DNA of 64,000 nucleotides from Priestia aryabhattai (GCF_023715685.1 NZ_JAMBOQ010000003.1:124001-188000), one strand, 5' to 3'. Numbered from the stretch's first letter, positions 17,159-27,843 are shown. A program made the numbers and translations. The notes: generated by a model not told the origin, from the letters alone.

Positions 17159-18004
17159 TTATGCTCGTTGGTTTGAACGATTTCCAAAATATTGAGTAAT
17201 ACGGTCTAAAATAATCGCTAAAATAACGATTGAAATTCCGGCTTCAAAGCCCGTGCCGACTTCAAGTCGAGAAACTGCACGATATACTTCCGCACCAAGT
17301 CCCGGAGCACCTACAAGAGAGGCGATAACAACCATTGAAAGAGATAGCATGATGCTTTGGTTAATTCCTGCCATGATCGTTTTTGTAGCTAATGGAAGCT
17401 GTACTTTAAATAATTTTTGTTTTGTCGTTGAACCGTAGGCATTTGCTGCTTCTACTAGGTCAGCGGGTACTTCACGAATACCTAGGTTCGTTAAGCGAAT
17501 CGTTGGAGGCATTGCAAAGATAACAGATGAGATAACACCTGGTACCACACCGATTCCAAAGAAGAAAAGTGCTGGAATCAAATAAACAAATGCCGGCATT
17601 GTTTGCATGAAGTCTAAGATTGGCGTAATAATACGAGCGGTCTTTTCGCTTTGAGATGCCCAAATGCCTAGCGGAATTCCTACTATAATCGAAATCAGTA
17701 CACTCGTTAAAACGAGGGCTAGTGTGTCCATTGTTTCTTGCCAGTAGCCAAGGTTAAGAATAAACAATAGACCAATCATCGATAAAATAGTAAACGACCA
17801 TTTTTTACTTGAAAACCAAGCAATGATTCCGACAATTAAGATTAAAATTAATGCTGGGGGAAAGGTTAGTACTAGTACAATAAAACTTACAATACCATCG
17901 ACAATAGCTGAAATAACATCAAAAAACCCTTTGATATTGTCATTTAAAAACGTGACAAAATGGTCAATCCAATTGCCAACGGGAATTTTAGGAATACTAT
18001 TCAT
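17159..18004 (-). CDS. opuAB: Glycine betaine/proline ABC transporter permease
   Basis: 281 residues with an N-terminal amphipathic region and about seven membrane helices; the permease EAA-type loop is REVPADLVEAANAYGSTTKQKLFKVQLPLA. Partner of the ATPase encoded just upstream, with an 8-bp overlap of the two genes. Imports compatible solutes for osmoprotection. Third gene of a binding protein-ATPase-permease operon; the order differs from B. subtilis opuAA-AB-AC. Confidence 0.9.
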   Translation of the reverse strand: MNSIPKIPVGNWIDHFVTFLNDNIKGFFDVISAIVDGIVSFIVLVLTFPPALILILIVGIIAWFSSKKWSFTILSMIGLLFILNLGYWQETMDTLALVLTSVLISIIVGIPLGIWASQSEKTARIITPILDFMQTMPAFVYLIPALFFFGIGVVPGVISSVIFAMPPTIRLTNLGIREVPADLVEAANAYGSTTKQKLFKVQLPLATKTIMAGINQSIMLSLSMVVIASLVGAPGLGAEVYRAVSRLEVGTGFEAGISIVILAIILDRITQYFGNRSNQRA

Positions 18005-19202
18005 TTACGTTCACCTCATTACTATCAGTACCAGCGAGTGCTTCAATCACTCGTTCTTTTTTTATGATGCCGCGCAGACGATGGTTTTCATCTACCACTG
18101 GCAGTGGAAAGCGACTGATAACCATTTTGTCGTACAAGTTTTCTAGTAGCGTATCTGTTGTAACAGTCGGAATATCCGTATCTAATACGTCTGCCGTCAG
18201 TTTATCTTGTTTAATGGCGCGGATAATATCATCTGCAGTTACAACGCCTAGAAGAGTTTTTTTCTTGTCTACTACATAGATGCTTGAATAACCAGCTTCT
18301 TGCATAATTTTAAGCGCTACGCGCGGACCACGGTCTACAGTAATGGATTCGGCACGATTCATTACGCTTTCAGCTGTATATACTTTAGCTACATTAACGT
18401 CTTCCACAAAGCGCTCGACATAATCGTTCGCAGGATTTGTCATAATTTCTTCGGGCGTTCCTATTTGAACAACACTGCCGTCTTTCATTAAAACGATGCG
18501 ATCTCCGATTCGAAGGGCTTCATCAAGATCATGAGTAATAAAAATGATTGTTCGTTCCATTTTTTCTTGAAGCTCTAGTAAGAAATCTTGCATGTCTTTA
18601 CGAATAAGCGGATCTAATGCACTGAATGCTTCATCCATTAATAAAATGTCAGGATCATTGGCAAGCGCTCGAGCGAGTCCGACACGCTGCTGCATACCGC
18701 CGCTCAGTTCACCAGGATATTGATTTTCGTATCCTTTCAAACCTACTAATTCAAGCGCTTCTTTTGCTTTTTTTTCACGTTCTGCCTTTGGTGTACCTTG
18801 AACTTCTAATCCGTATTCTGTGTTATCAAGAACCGTACGGTGAGGGAACAAAGCAAAGTTTTGGAAGACCATGCTCATTTTTTTTCGGCGCATGTCGCGA
18901 AGTTCCTCTTTGTTCATTTTTACTACATCGTCACCGTCTAAAATAAGGGATCCAGACGTTGGTTCAACAAGGCGATTAAACATACGAACTAAAGTGGATT
19001 TACCACTTCCAGAGAGTCCCATAATAACGAAGATTTCACCGGATTTGATTTCGAAGTTTGCTTGATTAACTCCAATTGTCATTCCTGTTTCTTCTAGAAT
19101 TTCTTTTTTTGTTTTTCCTTTTTGAAGTAAATCAATCGCTTTTGACGGATTCTTACCAAACACTTTGGTTATATTTTGTACTTTTAATTTTACGTGTTCC
19201 AT
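17997..19202 (-). CDS. opuAA: Glycine betaine/proline ABC transporter ATPase with CBS domains
   Basis: 401 residues. Walker A GLSGSGKST, Q loop, ABC signature LSGGMQQRVGLARAL, Walker B ILLMDEAFSALDP, then two CBS domains (~280-400) of the kind that sense ionic strength or nucleotides in OpuA-type importers. Starts with the OpuAA/ProV-type N-terminal extension (VFGKNPSKAIDLLQKGKTKKE). Middle gene of the operon. Confidence 0.92.
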   Translation of the reverse strand: MEHVKLKVQNITKVFGKNPSKAIDLLQKGKTKKEILEETGMTIGVNQANFEIKSGEIFVIMGLSGSGKSTLVRMFNRLVEPTSGSLILDGDDVVKMNKEELRDMRRKKMSMVFQNFALFPHRTVLDNTEYGLEVQGTPKAEREKKAKEALELVGLKGYENQYPGELSGGMQQRVGLARALANDPDILLMDEAFSALDPLIRKDMQDFLLELQEKMERTIIFITHDLDEALRIGDRIVLMKDGSVVQIGTPEEIMTNPANDYVERFVEDVNVAKVYTAESVMNRAESITVDRGPRVALKIMQEAGYSSIYVVDKKKTLLGVVTADDIIRAIKQDKLTADVLDTDIPTVTTDTLLENLYDKMVISRFPLPVVDENHRLRGIIKKERVIEALAGTDSNEVNVNE

Positions 19203-19237
19203 ATGTCCACCTCAATTGTTGTTTTCTTTTACGTTCG

Positions 19238-20101
19238 TTAATCTTTTGTCCAACTGTCGACTAGCTTTTTATGCTTTTTCACCCATTCTTGCGCTGCTTC
19301 TTCAGGGTTTGAAGATTTTTCGACTTGTGACAGAAGAGGACTGATTAATTTATCATTCATTTGTGCATTATTCATCCATTTTATGACTCGAGGATTTGTC
19401 TTTTTAAATTCCTTGCTTGTCATTGTGTAAATGTTATCAGGATCTCCAAATGAATTTTTAGGATCTTTTAAGTATTTGATATCAAAATCTGCAAAAGCCC
19501 AGTGCGGATTCCACATGGTAACAACAATTGGCTTTTTGGCATCATAGGCTTTGCGTAGTTCACTGAGCATAGCTGCCTCAGACGATTTTACAAGCGTATA
19601 GCTTTTTAGGTTATAATCTTTTAACGCTTGTTCCGCTAATCCGTTAATACTGGAGCCTGGGTCAATTCCAATAACTTTGTTGTCGACATCAGAAGCAACT
19701 TTAGCAAGGTCTTCCGTTGTGTTCACGTCTTTCATGTAGGTGGGAACTGCGAATCCTAAGCGTGCATTTTTAAGCCAAGGGTCTTCGATGTTCACTTGAT
19801 CTTTATATTTTTTGTAAAAAGGCGCATCTGTTGTGGGCAGCCATGGTGCAAACGAAATATCAATATCGTCATTAGCTGTTCCTACCCAAACACCGGCTTT
19901 TTCTAAGAAAACAGTTCTAACCTTATAACCTCGATCTTCTAAAATCTGTTTCCAAACGTACGTGTAGGCAATGTTTTCAGTATAGTTATTCATGCCAATG
20001 GTAATAGTTTTTTCATCTTTAAATGCGCCATTACCGTTGCCGCAAGCGGAAGCAATAACTAGAAGAAAACAAGTCATGCTGATTAACAATAGTTTCTTCA
20101 T
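19238..20101 (-). CDS. opuAC: Glycine betaine-binding lipoprotein
   Basis: 287 residues with a lipoprotein signal (SAC at Cys20). OpuAC-like body: IGIDPGSSINGL, tryptophan-rich substrate region VTMWNPHWAFADFDIKYL and a terminal WVKKHKKLVDSW. The first gene of the operon; AAAGGAG lies 9 nt before the ATG. A sigma-B-type promoter is about 75 bp upstream. Confidence 0.9.
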   Translation of the reverse strand: MKKLLLISMTCFLLVIASACGNGNGAFKDEKTITIGMNNYTENIAYTYVWKQILEDRGYKVRTVFLEKAGVWVGTANDDIDISFAPWLPTTDAPFYKKYKDQVNIEDPWLKNARLGFAVPTYMKDVNTTEDLAKVASDVDNKVIGIDPGSSINGLAEQALKDYNLKSYTLVKSSEAAMLSELRKAYDAKKPIVVTMWNPHWAFADFDIKYLKDPKNSFGDPDNIYTMTSKEFKKTNPRVIKWMNNAQMNDKLISPLLSQVEKSSNPEEAAQEWVKKHKKLVDSWTKD

Positions 20102-20175
20102 GCAATGTAACTCCTTTATAAAGTTTTAACTCAACTGATTAATATGTAAAACGGATACTAAACACAACGAGATAT

Positions 20176-20200
20176 ATACCCGCTTTTTCAAATGATAAAC
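20176..20200 (-). promoter_or_regulatory. Candidate sigma-B promoter of the opuA operon
   Basis: On the minus strand GTTTAT (20200-20195), 13-bp spacer, GGGTAT (20181-20176); 11 of 12 positions match the general-stress sigma-B consensus GTTTAA-N12-14-GGGTAT. A sigma-A-like TTGTGT-N17-TATTAA sits nearer the gene, so two promoters are possible. Confidence 0.6.
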
Positions 20201-20628
20201 CTAGAAAATTTAAAATGTGAAATAAACATAGTGGATGATTTTAGATGATGTAAAGTTATTTTTAGCTAAAAATGTACATCGTAGTTAAGAGAAATTATGG
20301 GAAATAAATAGATGAACTAAGTGACTGTTGAATCAGTTTTACATGTTACCACTCTTTTTTTTACTCCGTCAACTTCAAGTCAAGAGTAATTAAGCGATCA
20401 AGCTGTATAAATAAACGCGAAAAAGTATCTTTCTAATAAAGTTATTTTTTCAGAAGAATAGTTGCTTAAAGAGCGTTGTATCAGCTTTTACCTTGAATTA
20501 TAAAAGGAAGGAAAATAACAGTGGGATATACAGAAAGCGTGAGGGGAAATGGATAAAATAAAAAATATTTTTGGAATCGACATAGTGTCAATTTTTTTGA
20601 TTAAATTTAAAGATTCAGAAAAATTATC
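20201..20628. other. AT-rich intergenic stretch without a convincing gene
   Basis: Between the opuA promoter region and the TetR promoter I find only very short ORFs without conserved features and no terminator-type hairpin. Confidence 0.5.
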
Positions 20629-20676
20629 TTGCATAATTTCATATTCTTATAGTAGAATGAATGAAAGTCATTCATT
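20629..20676 (+). promoter_or_regulatory. TetR-gene promoter overlapped by palindromic operator
   Basis: TTGCAT (20629-20634), 18-bp spacer, TAGAAT (20653-20658). The operator AATGAATGA-AAG-TCATTCATT (20656-20676) is a perfect palindrome with 9-bp arms starting at the -10 box. The same motif recurs at 21315, 21379 and 25588. Autorepression is inferred. Confidence 0.7.
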
Positions 20677-20696
20677 TTATAGGTGGAGGGAAAGAT

Positions 20697-21284
20697 TTGG
20701 TTACAAGCACAAGTGAAAAATACGATAAAATTTTACAGGCGGCGATTGAAGTCATATCCGAAAAAGGGCTTGATAAAACATCAATTTCAGACATTGTGAA
20801 GCGTGCAGGGGTAGCTCAAGGAACTTTTTATCTTTACTTTAAATCTAAAAATGCCCTTGTTCCAGCTATCGCAGAAAACTTACTTTCTTTATCGCTTGAA
20901 AAAATTAAAGAAAGAGCTAAAACAGCAACGGATTTTCTAAGTACATTAGAGGTCATGATTGACGAAACGTATAAAACAACAGATGAATATAGGGATGTTC
21001 TTGTTTTATGCTATTCAGGGCTCGCTTTTGATTATTCATTAGAAACATGGGAAGCTATTTATTTACCTTATTACAACTGGTTTGAAGAGGTATTAAATGA
21101 GGCAGTTAGAAAAGAAGAAGTCATCAAGCAGCTTAACATTAAATGGACAGCTAAGACGATGATCAATTTGATTGAAAATGCCGCTGAACTTTTTTATATT
21201 GGGCGAGAGCAAGATGTCACACTTCACCAATCAAAGGAAGAACTTTTTCAATTCTTAAAGCGTTCTCTTGTGCCCTCCGTGTAA
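20697..21284 (+). CDS. TetR-family regulator of the putrescine gene cluster
   Basis: 195 residues from TTG 20697, with GGAGG at 20685-20689; an in-frame ATG at 20661 lies inside the operator and has no ribosome site. N-terminal TetR HTH: ILQAAIEVISEKGLDKTSISDIVKRAG then GTFYLYFKSKNAL. The C-terminal ligand domain resembles the Bacillus YfiR/FadR group. It precedes the catabolic genes and is the obvious reader of the four shared operators. The ligand could be putrescine, aminobutyraldehyde or another pathway compound. Confidence 0.88.
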   Translation: MVTSTSEKYDKILQAAIEVISEKGLDKTSISDIVKRAGVAQGTFYLYFKSKNALVPAIAENLLSLSLEKIKERAKTATDFLSTLEVMIDETYKTTDEYRDVLVLCYSGLAFDYSLETWEAIYLPYYNWFEEVLNEAVRKEEVIKQLNIKWTAKTMINLIENAAELFYIGREQDVTLHQSKEELFQFLKRSLVPSV

Positions 21285-21314
21285 TATTAGCACTGCTGAT
21301 ATTACACCTATCAA

Positions 21315-21335
21315 AATGACTGACATTCATTCAAA
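21315..21335. promoter_or_regulatory. TetR operator copy 2
   Basis: AATGACTGA-CAT-TCATTCAAA: a less symmetric version of the operator at 20656, in the gap between the TetR gene and the aldehyde dehydrogenase gene. Confidence 0.5.
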
Positions 21336-21378
21336 TTATAAGTTTAATTATCAGAATTATAAGTTTTTAAAGGTTTAA

Positions 21379-21399
21379 AATGACTGACAATCAGTCGTT
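21379..21399. promoter_or_regulatory. TetR operator copy 3
   Basis: AATGACTGA-CAA-TCAGTCGTT, with symmetric arms TGACTGA/TCAGTCG, 20 bp upstream of the aldehyde dehydrogenase ATG; it lies 64 bp downstream of copy 2 (about six helical turns). Confidence 0.6.
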
Positions 21400-21419
21400 A
21401 TTTGACAAGGAGGTATCTT

Positions 21420-22907
21420 ATGGATCGTACAGCCGTTAAAACTTTAACTTTGAATATGTACATAAACGGAGAGTGGAGAACAGCAGAGAAGCAGCGTTCT
21501 ACTGTTAACCCAGCTACAGGTGAAGTGATTGGATATGCTGCAGAAGGAAGCATAGAAGATATGAAAACAGCGATTGGAGCAGCACGAGAAGCCTTTGACA
21601 GCGGAATTTGGTCTGAGACTTCCGCATGTGAAAGAGCAGCTATATTATTCAAAATTGCCGATAAGCTTGAGGAAGCGAAAGAAGAACTAGCAGCACTAGA
21701 AACGATGGATAACGGAAAGCCATATCGCGAAGCTGAAGCTGATGTGGAAGATGCAGCTGTTTGTTTTAGGTATTACGCTGGGTTAATTACAAAGCCAGAT
21801 GGTCAAACCTACAGTGTTCCTGCACCCATGCAAGCAATGGTTATAAAAGAACCAATCGGGGTGTGCGGGTTGATTGTACCTTGGAATTATCCGCTCTTGA
21901 TGAGCGTGTGGAAAATTGCACCTGCTTTAGCTGCAGGAAATACGATTGTATTTAAACCTTCTGAAGTGACACCGGCTACTCCTACAAAACTTTTTGAGAT
22001 TTTAGAAAGCGTGGGATTGCCAAAAGGAGTAGCAAACCTTGTCATGGGAGCCGGAGATACTGTTGGAAATACGCTTATTCAAGATAAGCGAGTTGATAAA
22101 ATTTCCTTTACAGGCGGAACCGTAACTGGAAAACACATTATGCGTCAAGCAGCGGAAAATGTAACGAAAGTTTCTTTAGAACTTGGAGGAAAGTCACCGA
22201 ACATTATATTTGCTGACGCTGACTTTGAAACAGCTGTAGATTATGCGTTATTTGGAATTTTTGCAGGAAGCGGCCAAATTTGCGCTGCAGGCTCTCGTAT
22301 TTTAGTAGAAGAAAGCATTGCTGAGCGATTTATCGAACGTTTTGCAGAACGTTCCCAAAAAATTCAAGTAGGCAATGGAATGGATCAAGAGATTGAAATG
22401 GGTCCTCTGGTAAGTGAAGAACATATGAAAAAAGTATTAAAGTACATCGAAATTGGAAAGCAAGAAGGCGCCCGTCTTGTATGCGGAGGCAATCGAATCA
22501 CCAGCAGTGGATTGGAAAAAGGATTTTTTGTAGAACCCACGGTTTTTAGTAACGTTACGTCAAATATGAAAATTGTGCGAGATGAAATCTTTGGACCCGT
22601 TGTCGTTATTCAAACATTTAAAGACGAAAAAGAAGCTATTCAGCTTGCAAATGATACGGAATATGGTTTGGCAGGCAGTGTGTTTACAACCGACGGCGCA
22701 AAAGCTCTTCGGGTGATTAAAAAGCTGCGTGCGGGCATCACTTGGGTAAACACGTATCATTTTACATTTAATGAAGCGCCTTGGGGCGGATATAAGCAGA
22801 GCGGAATTGGCCGAGGACTGGGCACGTTTGGCTTGGAAGAATTTCAAGAAGTAAAACAAATTAACATTAATTTACAAGTGGAGCCAATTGGCTGGTTTAA
22901 AAATTAA
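21420..22907 (+). CDS. NAD(P)-dependent aldehyde dehydrogenase, probably 4-aminobutyraldehyde dehydrogenase
   Basis: 495 residues. Conserved catalytic residues: Asn156 (PWNYP), Glu254 (VSLELGGKSP) and nucleophile Cys288 (GQICAAGSR), with the terminal WGGYKQSGIGRGLG block. The betaine/aminoaldehyde dehydrogenase group fits. Being directly upstream of a putrescine aminotransferase, it most likely oxidises 4-aminobutyraldehyde to GABA, the PatD role; betaine aldehyde is the alternative given the nearby opu genes. The start is ATG 21420 after AAGGAGGT. Confidence 0.88.
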   Translation: MDRTAVKTLTLNMYINGEWRTAEKQRSTVNPATGEVIGYAAEGSIEDMKTAIGAAREAFDSGIWSETSACERAAILFKIADKLEEAKEELAALETMDNGKPYREAEADVEDAAVCFRYYAGLITKPDGQTYSVPAPMQAMVIKEPIGVCGLIVPWNYPLLMSVWKIAPALAAGNTIVFKPSEVTPATPTKLFEILESVGLPKGVANLVMGAGDTVGNTLIQDKRVDKISFTGGTVTGKHIMRQAAENVTKVSLELGGKSPNIIFADADFETAVDYALFGIFAGSGQICAAGSRILVEESIAERFIERFAERSQKIQVGNGMDQEIEMGPLVSEEHMKKVLKYIEIGKQEGARLVCGGNRITSSGLEKGFFVEPTVFSNVTSNMKIVRDEIFGPVVVIQTFKDEKEAIQLANDTEYGLAGSVFTTDGAKALRVIKKLRAGITWVNTYHFTFNEAPWGGYKQSGIGRGLGTFGLEEFQEVKQININLQVEPIGWFKN

Positions 22908-22914
22908 AAAGTAA

Positions 22915-24309
<1,395 letters not shown>

Positions 24310-24324
24310 ATGTAACAAGGAGCA

Positions 24325-24402
24325 ATGAATATGAACCGGCAAACGTTTCTTATTCCCGTGTTGCTTTCGATGATTTTAGTAGTGAAAATGCCTGGCGACT
24401 AA
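24325..24402 (+). CDS. 25-residue single-helix membrane micro-ORF
   Basis: ATG 24325 after CAAGGAG (24316-24322). The product has a basic start (MNMNRQ), a hydrophobic core TFLIPVLLSMILVVKM able to span a membrane once, and a short polar tail PGD. It fits exactly between patA and the agmatinase gene (15 bp and 33 bp gaps) with its own ribosome site. No known family; translation is not proven. Confidence 0.5.
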   Translation: MNMNRQTFLIPVLLSMILVVKMPGD

Positions 24403-24435
24403 CTAACTGAAATCATTGAAACGGAGGAGTAAATC

Positions 24436-25392
24436 ATGAAATATCCATTGTCCCCAGATGTCAAACCAGAATTTTGTACAACAGGTTCATTTATGAGGCT
24501 TCCAGCGGAAAGAGAAAATGCAAAAGTAGGGCTAGTAGGGATGCCGTTTGATACAGCAGCATCTTTCAGAGTAGGTGCGCGCTTTGCACCTCAAGCAATT
24601 CGGCAAGCTTCCATGACGCTGTTTCCTTATCATCCGGTACACGACGTATATCCATTTGATGATACAAATGCTATCGATATCGGTGATGTGCCCGTTATTC
24701 CGCATAATATTCACAGAAGCTATGAATTAATGGAAGAAGCGGTAGGAGCTCTTATGGATAGAGGAATTGTTCCGATCGGAATCGGAGGAGATCATTCGGT
24801 TACCTTAGCAAGCCTACGCGCTGCTGCTAAAAGATATGGTCCGGTGGCTATGATTCATTTTGATTCCCATACAGATACGTGGGATACGTATTATGATGAA
24901 AAATATTGGCACGGATCTCCTTTTATACGTGCATATGAAGAAGGGCTAGTAGATCCAAAGAAGGTTTTTCAAATTGGTATCCGCGGAACATTAAATCATC
25001 CGGGAGATGTTCAAGAAAGTAAAGACCTCGGTTATCATGTAGTGACGGCTGGAGAGCTTGAACATAAGGGATTTTCAGTAATTTTGGAGCAAATGAAGAT
25101 AGCGATTGGAGATACGCCGTGCTTTTTAACATTTGATATTGATTTTGTTGATCCTTCTTGTGCACCAGGAACGGGAACGCTTGAAGTAGGCGGATTCAGC
25201 AGCAGAGAAACACTGCAAATGATCCGTTCTCTCACGGAATTTAACTATGTTGGATTTGACTTGGTAGAAGTGCTGCCTTCTTATGATCCAACTCAGATAA
25301 CCTCTTTGCTTGCAGCTACAATTATTCATGATTTTGCTAGTTTAGTTGCAGTGAAAACGAAAAGAAAGTCATTGGATACGATGATTGAATAA
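24436..25392 (+). CDS. Agmatinase-family ureohydrolase
   Basis: 318 residues. All six manganese-ligand residues are present: His120 (GGDHS), Asp143/His145/Asp147 (HFDSHTD) and Asp234/Asp236 (TFDIDFVDP). In this operon it most likely hydrolyses agmatine to putrescine and urea, feeding patA. Guanidinobutyrase is a real alternative, since the family members are hard to tell apart; it would give GABA directly. ACGGAGGAG precedes the ATG. Confidence 0.88.
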   Translation: MKYPLSPDVKPEFCTTGSFMRLPAERENAKVGLVGMPFDTAASFRVGARFAPQAIRQASMTLFPYHPVHDVYPFDDTNAIDIGDVPVIPHNIHRSYELMEEAVGALMDRGIVPIGIGGDHSVTLASLRAAAKRYGPVAMIHFDSHTDTWDTYYDEKYWHGSPFIRAYEEGLVDPKKVFQIGIRGTLNHPGDVQESKDLGYHVVTAGELEHKGFSVILEQMKIAIGDTPCFLTFDIDFVDPSCAPGTGTLEVGGFSSRETLQMIRSLTEFNYVGFDLVEVLPSYDPTQITSLLAATIIHDFASLVAVKTKRKSLDTMIE

Positions 25393-25401
25393 CGGTTTGT
25401 A

Positions 25402-25437
25402 AGCAGAAATCCCTCGTATTCAGAGGGTATTTCTGCG
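25402..25437 (+). terminator. Stem-loop after the ureohydrolase gene
   Basis: GCAGAAATCCCTC pairs with GAGGGTATTTCTGC (one bulge) around 25402-25436. Only a weak T tract follows, so termination may be partial. Confidence 0.5.
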
Positions 25438-25476
25438 TTGATATAGCAGGAGATTAGGACCATATAGCCATTTAAA

Positions 25477-25490
25477 ATAAAGCGCTTTCA
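25477..25490 (+). promoter_or_regulatory. Candidate cre upstream of the polyamine permease
   Basis: ATAAAGCGCTTTCA keeps the perfect AAAGCGCTTT core and matches 12 of 14 consensus positions. Confidence 0.4.
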
Positions 25491-25580
25491 TAATATGATA
25501 AAAAAACATAGTTTGTTAGCAACCCTTACCAACTTAAAGAAAAAAATCATATATTTGCTATAGTAGATGTAACGATTCTT

Positions 25581-25616
25581 TATACAAAATGAATGAAAGT
25601 CATTCATTTTTGTATA
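25581..25616. promoter_or_regulatory. TetR operator copy 4, upstream of the permease
   Basis: AATGAATGA-AAG-TCATTCATT (25588-25608) is identical to the operator at 20656 over 21 bp, and here is extended by TATACAA/TTGTATA flanks into a 36-bp near-perfect palindrome. It lies 70-100 bp upstream of the permease start. Confidence 0.7.
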
Positions 25617-25686
25617 AAAAATAAAGTGCAGACGTTTATGGATTAAATTGTCAGAATGTTCTTAATAAATTGAAGGGGGAAGATAA

Positions 25687-27066
25687 ATGAAACATGAAAC
25701 AGTAACATTAAAAAGGTCGTTGAAATTATGGCAGATTGTATTAATGGGGATTGGGTATATGACTCCAATGGTAGTATTTGATACGTTTGGGATTGCGTCT
25801 GATATGACGGATGGACACGTTCCCACGTCTTATATCATAGCCCTTGTTGGAATGCTTCTCACGGCAATAAGCTACAAAAAAATGATTCAAGTGTTTCCAA
25901 ATGCGGGATCGGCTTATACATATACACAAAAGACGATCAATCCACATTTAGGATTCTTAGTCGGCTGGTCTGCGCTAATGGATTATCTCTTTTTACCGAT
26001 GGTTAATGCACTTATTTTTCAAATTTATTTATCATCTATTTTTCCTTCGGTCCCATCTTGGATTTGGGTTGTCAGCTTCGTCATTATCGTTACGCTACTA
26101 AATTTACGAAGCGTTAATTTTACTGCCAATTTTAATACGTTTCTTGTTGTATTTCAAATGACGATTTTAGTATTGTTTGTTGCTGTTTCGATCAAAGCAT
26201 TGCTAAGTGGAATGGGGGAAGGAACACTTTTTTCTATGAAGCCTTTCTTTAATCAGAACATGACGTCATCAGGGCTAATAGCAGGAGCTACACTTATGTG
26301 TTTTTCATATTTAGGATTTGATGCCGTGGCTATGTTATCAGAAGAAACGCCTAATCCTAAAAAAACGATTCCGCGAGCTATTTTTTTAGTTGCGTTAATC
26401 GGAGGAGTCATGTTTACCGTGACATCTTATTTTATTCAAGCGGTTTTTCCGACGTTAGAAGGATTCAAGCACCCAGACGCTGCGGCTCCTGAAATTGCTA
26501 TGTATGTGAGCGGTACGCTGTTTCAAATTGTCTTTTTGGCGGGAGGAATTGCAGGAACATTATCATCAGGCATGTCATCGCATGCAAGCGTTTCGCGTTT
26601 GTTATACGTAATGGGACGCGATCGAATTTTACCTCAGTCATTTTTTGGTTATGTTCATCCTAAGCTGCGCACACCTTCACGAAATATTGTATTAGTCGGA
26701 GTTGTATCAGCAACTGCCATTTTTTTTAGTCTGGCAACGGCTACGTCATTTATCAATTTTGGAGCACTCATTGCGTTTTCTTTTGTTAATCTTTCGGTTA
26801 TTGCGCACTATGCTGTTCATCAAAAGCAACACCGATCGGCTAAGGGATTTTGGTCATATATTGTTATGCCACTATTAGGAGCAGCAGCGATTGGCGTTTT
26901 ATGGCTTAACTTGGAACGCAATTCATTTTTACTTGGTATTGGCTGGGCGATTGCTGGTTTGCTTTATTTAGTGTATGCAACTAAAGGTTTTAGCAAGCAG
27001 CTGTCTTCCATTGAGTTTAAGGAAACAGAAGAAATGTCACCTTTGAGGAAAGTCGGAGAAAAGTAA
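25687..27066 (+). CDS. APC-family amino acid/polyamine permease
   Basis: 459 residues, 12 predicted membrane helices, with the APC signature LMGIGYMTPMVVFDTFG near the N terminus and CFSYLGFDAVAMLSEETPNPKKTIP in helix 6 and its loop. The PuuP-like group imports putrescine. Operator copy 4 upstream connects it to the TetR regulator and so to the agmatine/putrescine pathway. AAGGGGG lies before the ATG. Confidence 0.88.
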   Translation: MKHETVTLKRSLKLWQIVLMGIGYMTPMVVFDTFGIASDMTDGHVPTSYIIALVGMLLTAISYKKMIQVFPNAGSAYTYTQKTINPHLGFLVGWSALMDYLFLPMVNALIFQIYLSSIFPSVPSWIWVVSFVIIVTLLNLRSVNFTANFNTFLVVFQMTILVLFVAVSIKALLSGMGEGTLFSMKPFFNQNMTSSGLIAGATLMCFSYLGFDAVAMLSEETPNPKKTIPRAIFLVALIGGVMFTVTSYFIQAVFPTLEGFKHPDAAAPEIAMYVSGTLFQIVFLAGGIAGTLSSGMSSHASVSRLLYVMGRDRILPQSFFGYVHPKLRTPSRNIVLVGVVSATAIFFSLATATSFINFGALIAFSFVNLSVIAHYAVHQKQHRSAKGFWSYIVMPLLGAAAIGVLWLNLERNSFLLGIGWAIAGLLYLVYATKGFSKQLSSIEFKETEEMSPLRKVGEK

Positions 27067-27179
27067 GGATAGAAACTACCTATTTAAGCCTATCTTATTA
27101 AGGAAGCCACATTTATGGATTACGTATTTTGAACGTGTTACTATGTAAGAACGATAAGATAGAAAAAGGTAGGTAAATT

Positions 27180-27839
27180 ATGATTAAAGCAGTTGTGTTT
27201 GATTTTGATGGATTAATTATTGATACAGAATCAGTGTGGTACGAGGTGTACCGCGAAATGTTAGAAGACAGGGGAGTAGATCTACCGATTGCAACGTTTG
27301 CTTCTTATGTGGGCACTGATGCTACGGCACTTTACGATTACTTGCTTCAGCAGTTTAACAATGAGCTCACAAAAGAGGAGCTGGCTCAAGAATCGTTAAG
27401 ACGTCATCAAGAAAAAATGAAATCGTTAGTAGCCCGAGAAGGAGTAGCGGAATACTTAGCAGAAGCAAAAGAACTTGGATTAAAAATTGGTTTAGCAAGC
27501 AGCTCATATCGCGACTGGGTAACAGCATTTTTAAAAGAGCTAGATTTGCTGCACTATTTTGAAGTCATCCAAACGCGCGATGATGTAGAAAAAGTGAAGC
27601 CAGATCCGGCTCTTTACCGAAATGCAATTGAAAAGCTAGGAGTAGAACCTTCTGAAGCTTTAGCATTTGAAGATTCTTCTAATGGGGCAAAAGCTGCCAT
27701 GGCAGCAGGTTTGCGCTGTGTGATTGTACCAAATCCTTTAACTAAACACCTGTCATTCGAAAGATATCACTTACACATCGAGTCGATGAAAGAAAAAAGT
27801 TTAAAAGAAGTGATTCAGTATCTTTGTATTGAAGATTAA
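27180..27839 (+). CDS. HAD-superfamily hydrolase (YhcW/beta-phosphoglucomutase-like)
   Basis: 219 residues. HAD motif I VVFDFDGLIIDTE, motif II LASSS, motif III lysine in VKPDPALY, motif IV AFEDSSNGAKAA. The helical cap of subfamily IA follows motif I. A small phosphatase or phosphoglucomutase-like enzyme of unknown substrate. Monocistronic with a strong terminator. Confidence 0.85.
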   Translation: MIKAVVFDFDGLIIDTESVWYEVYREMLEDRGVDLPIATFASYVGTDATALYDYLLQQFNNELTKEELAQESLRRHQEKMKSLVAREGVAEYLAEAKELGLKIGLASSSYRDWVTAFLKELDLLHYFEVIQTRDDVEKVKPDPALYRNAIEKLGVEPSEALAFEDSSNGAKAAMAAGLRCVIVPNPLTKHLSFERYHLHIESMKEKSLKEVIQYLCIED

Positions 27840-27843
27840 AGCT

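Noticed and set aside
20548..20718. 56-codon ORF beginning ATGGATAAAATA upstream of the TetR gene
   Set aside because: Crosses the TetR promoter, operator and start; no conserved features.
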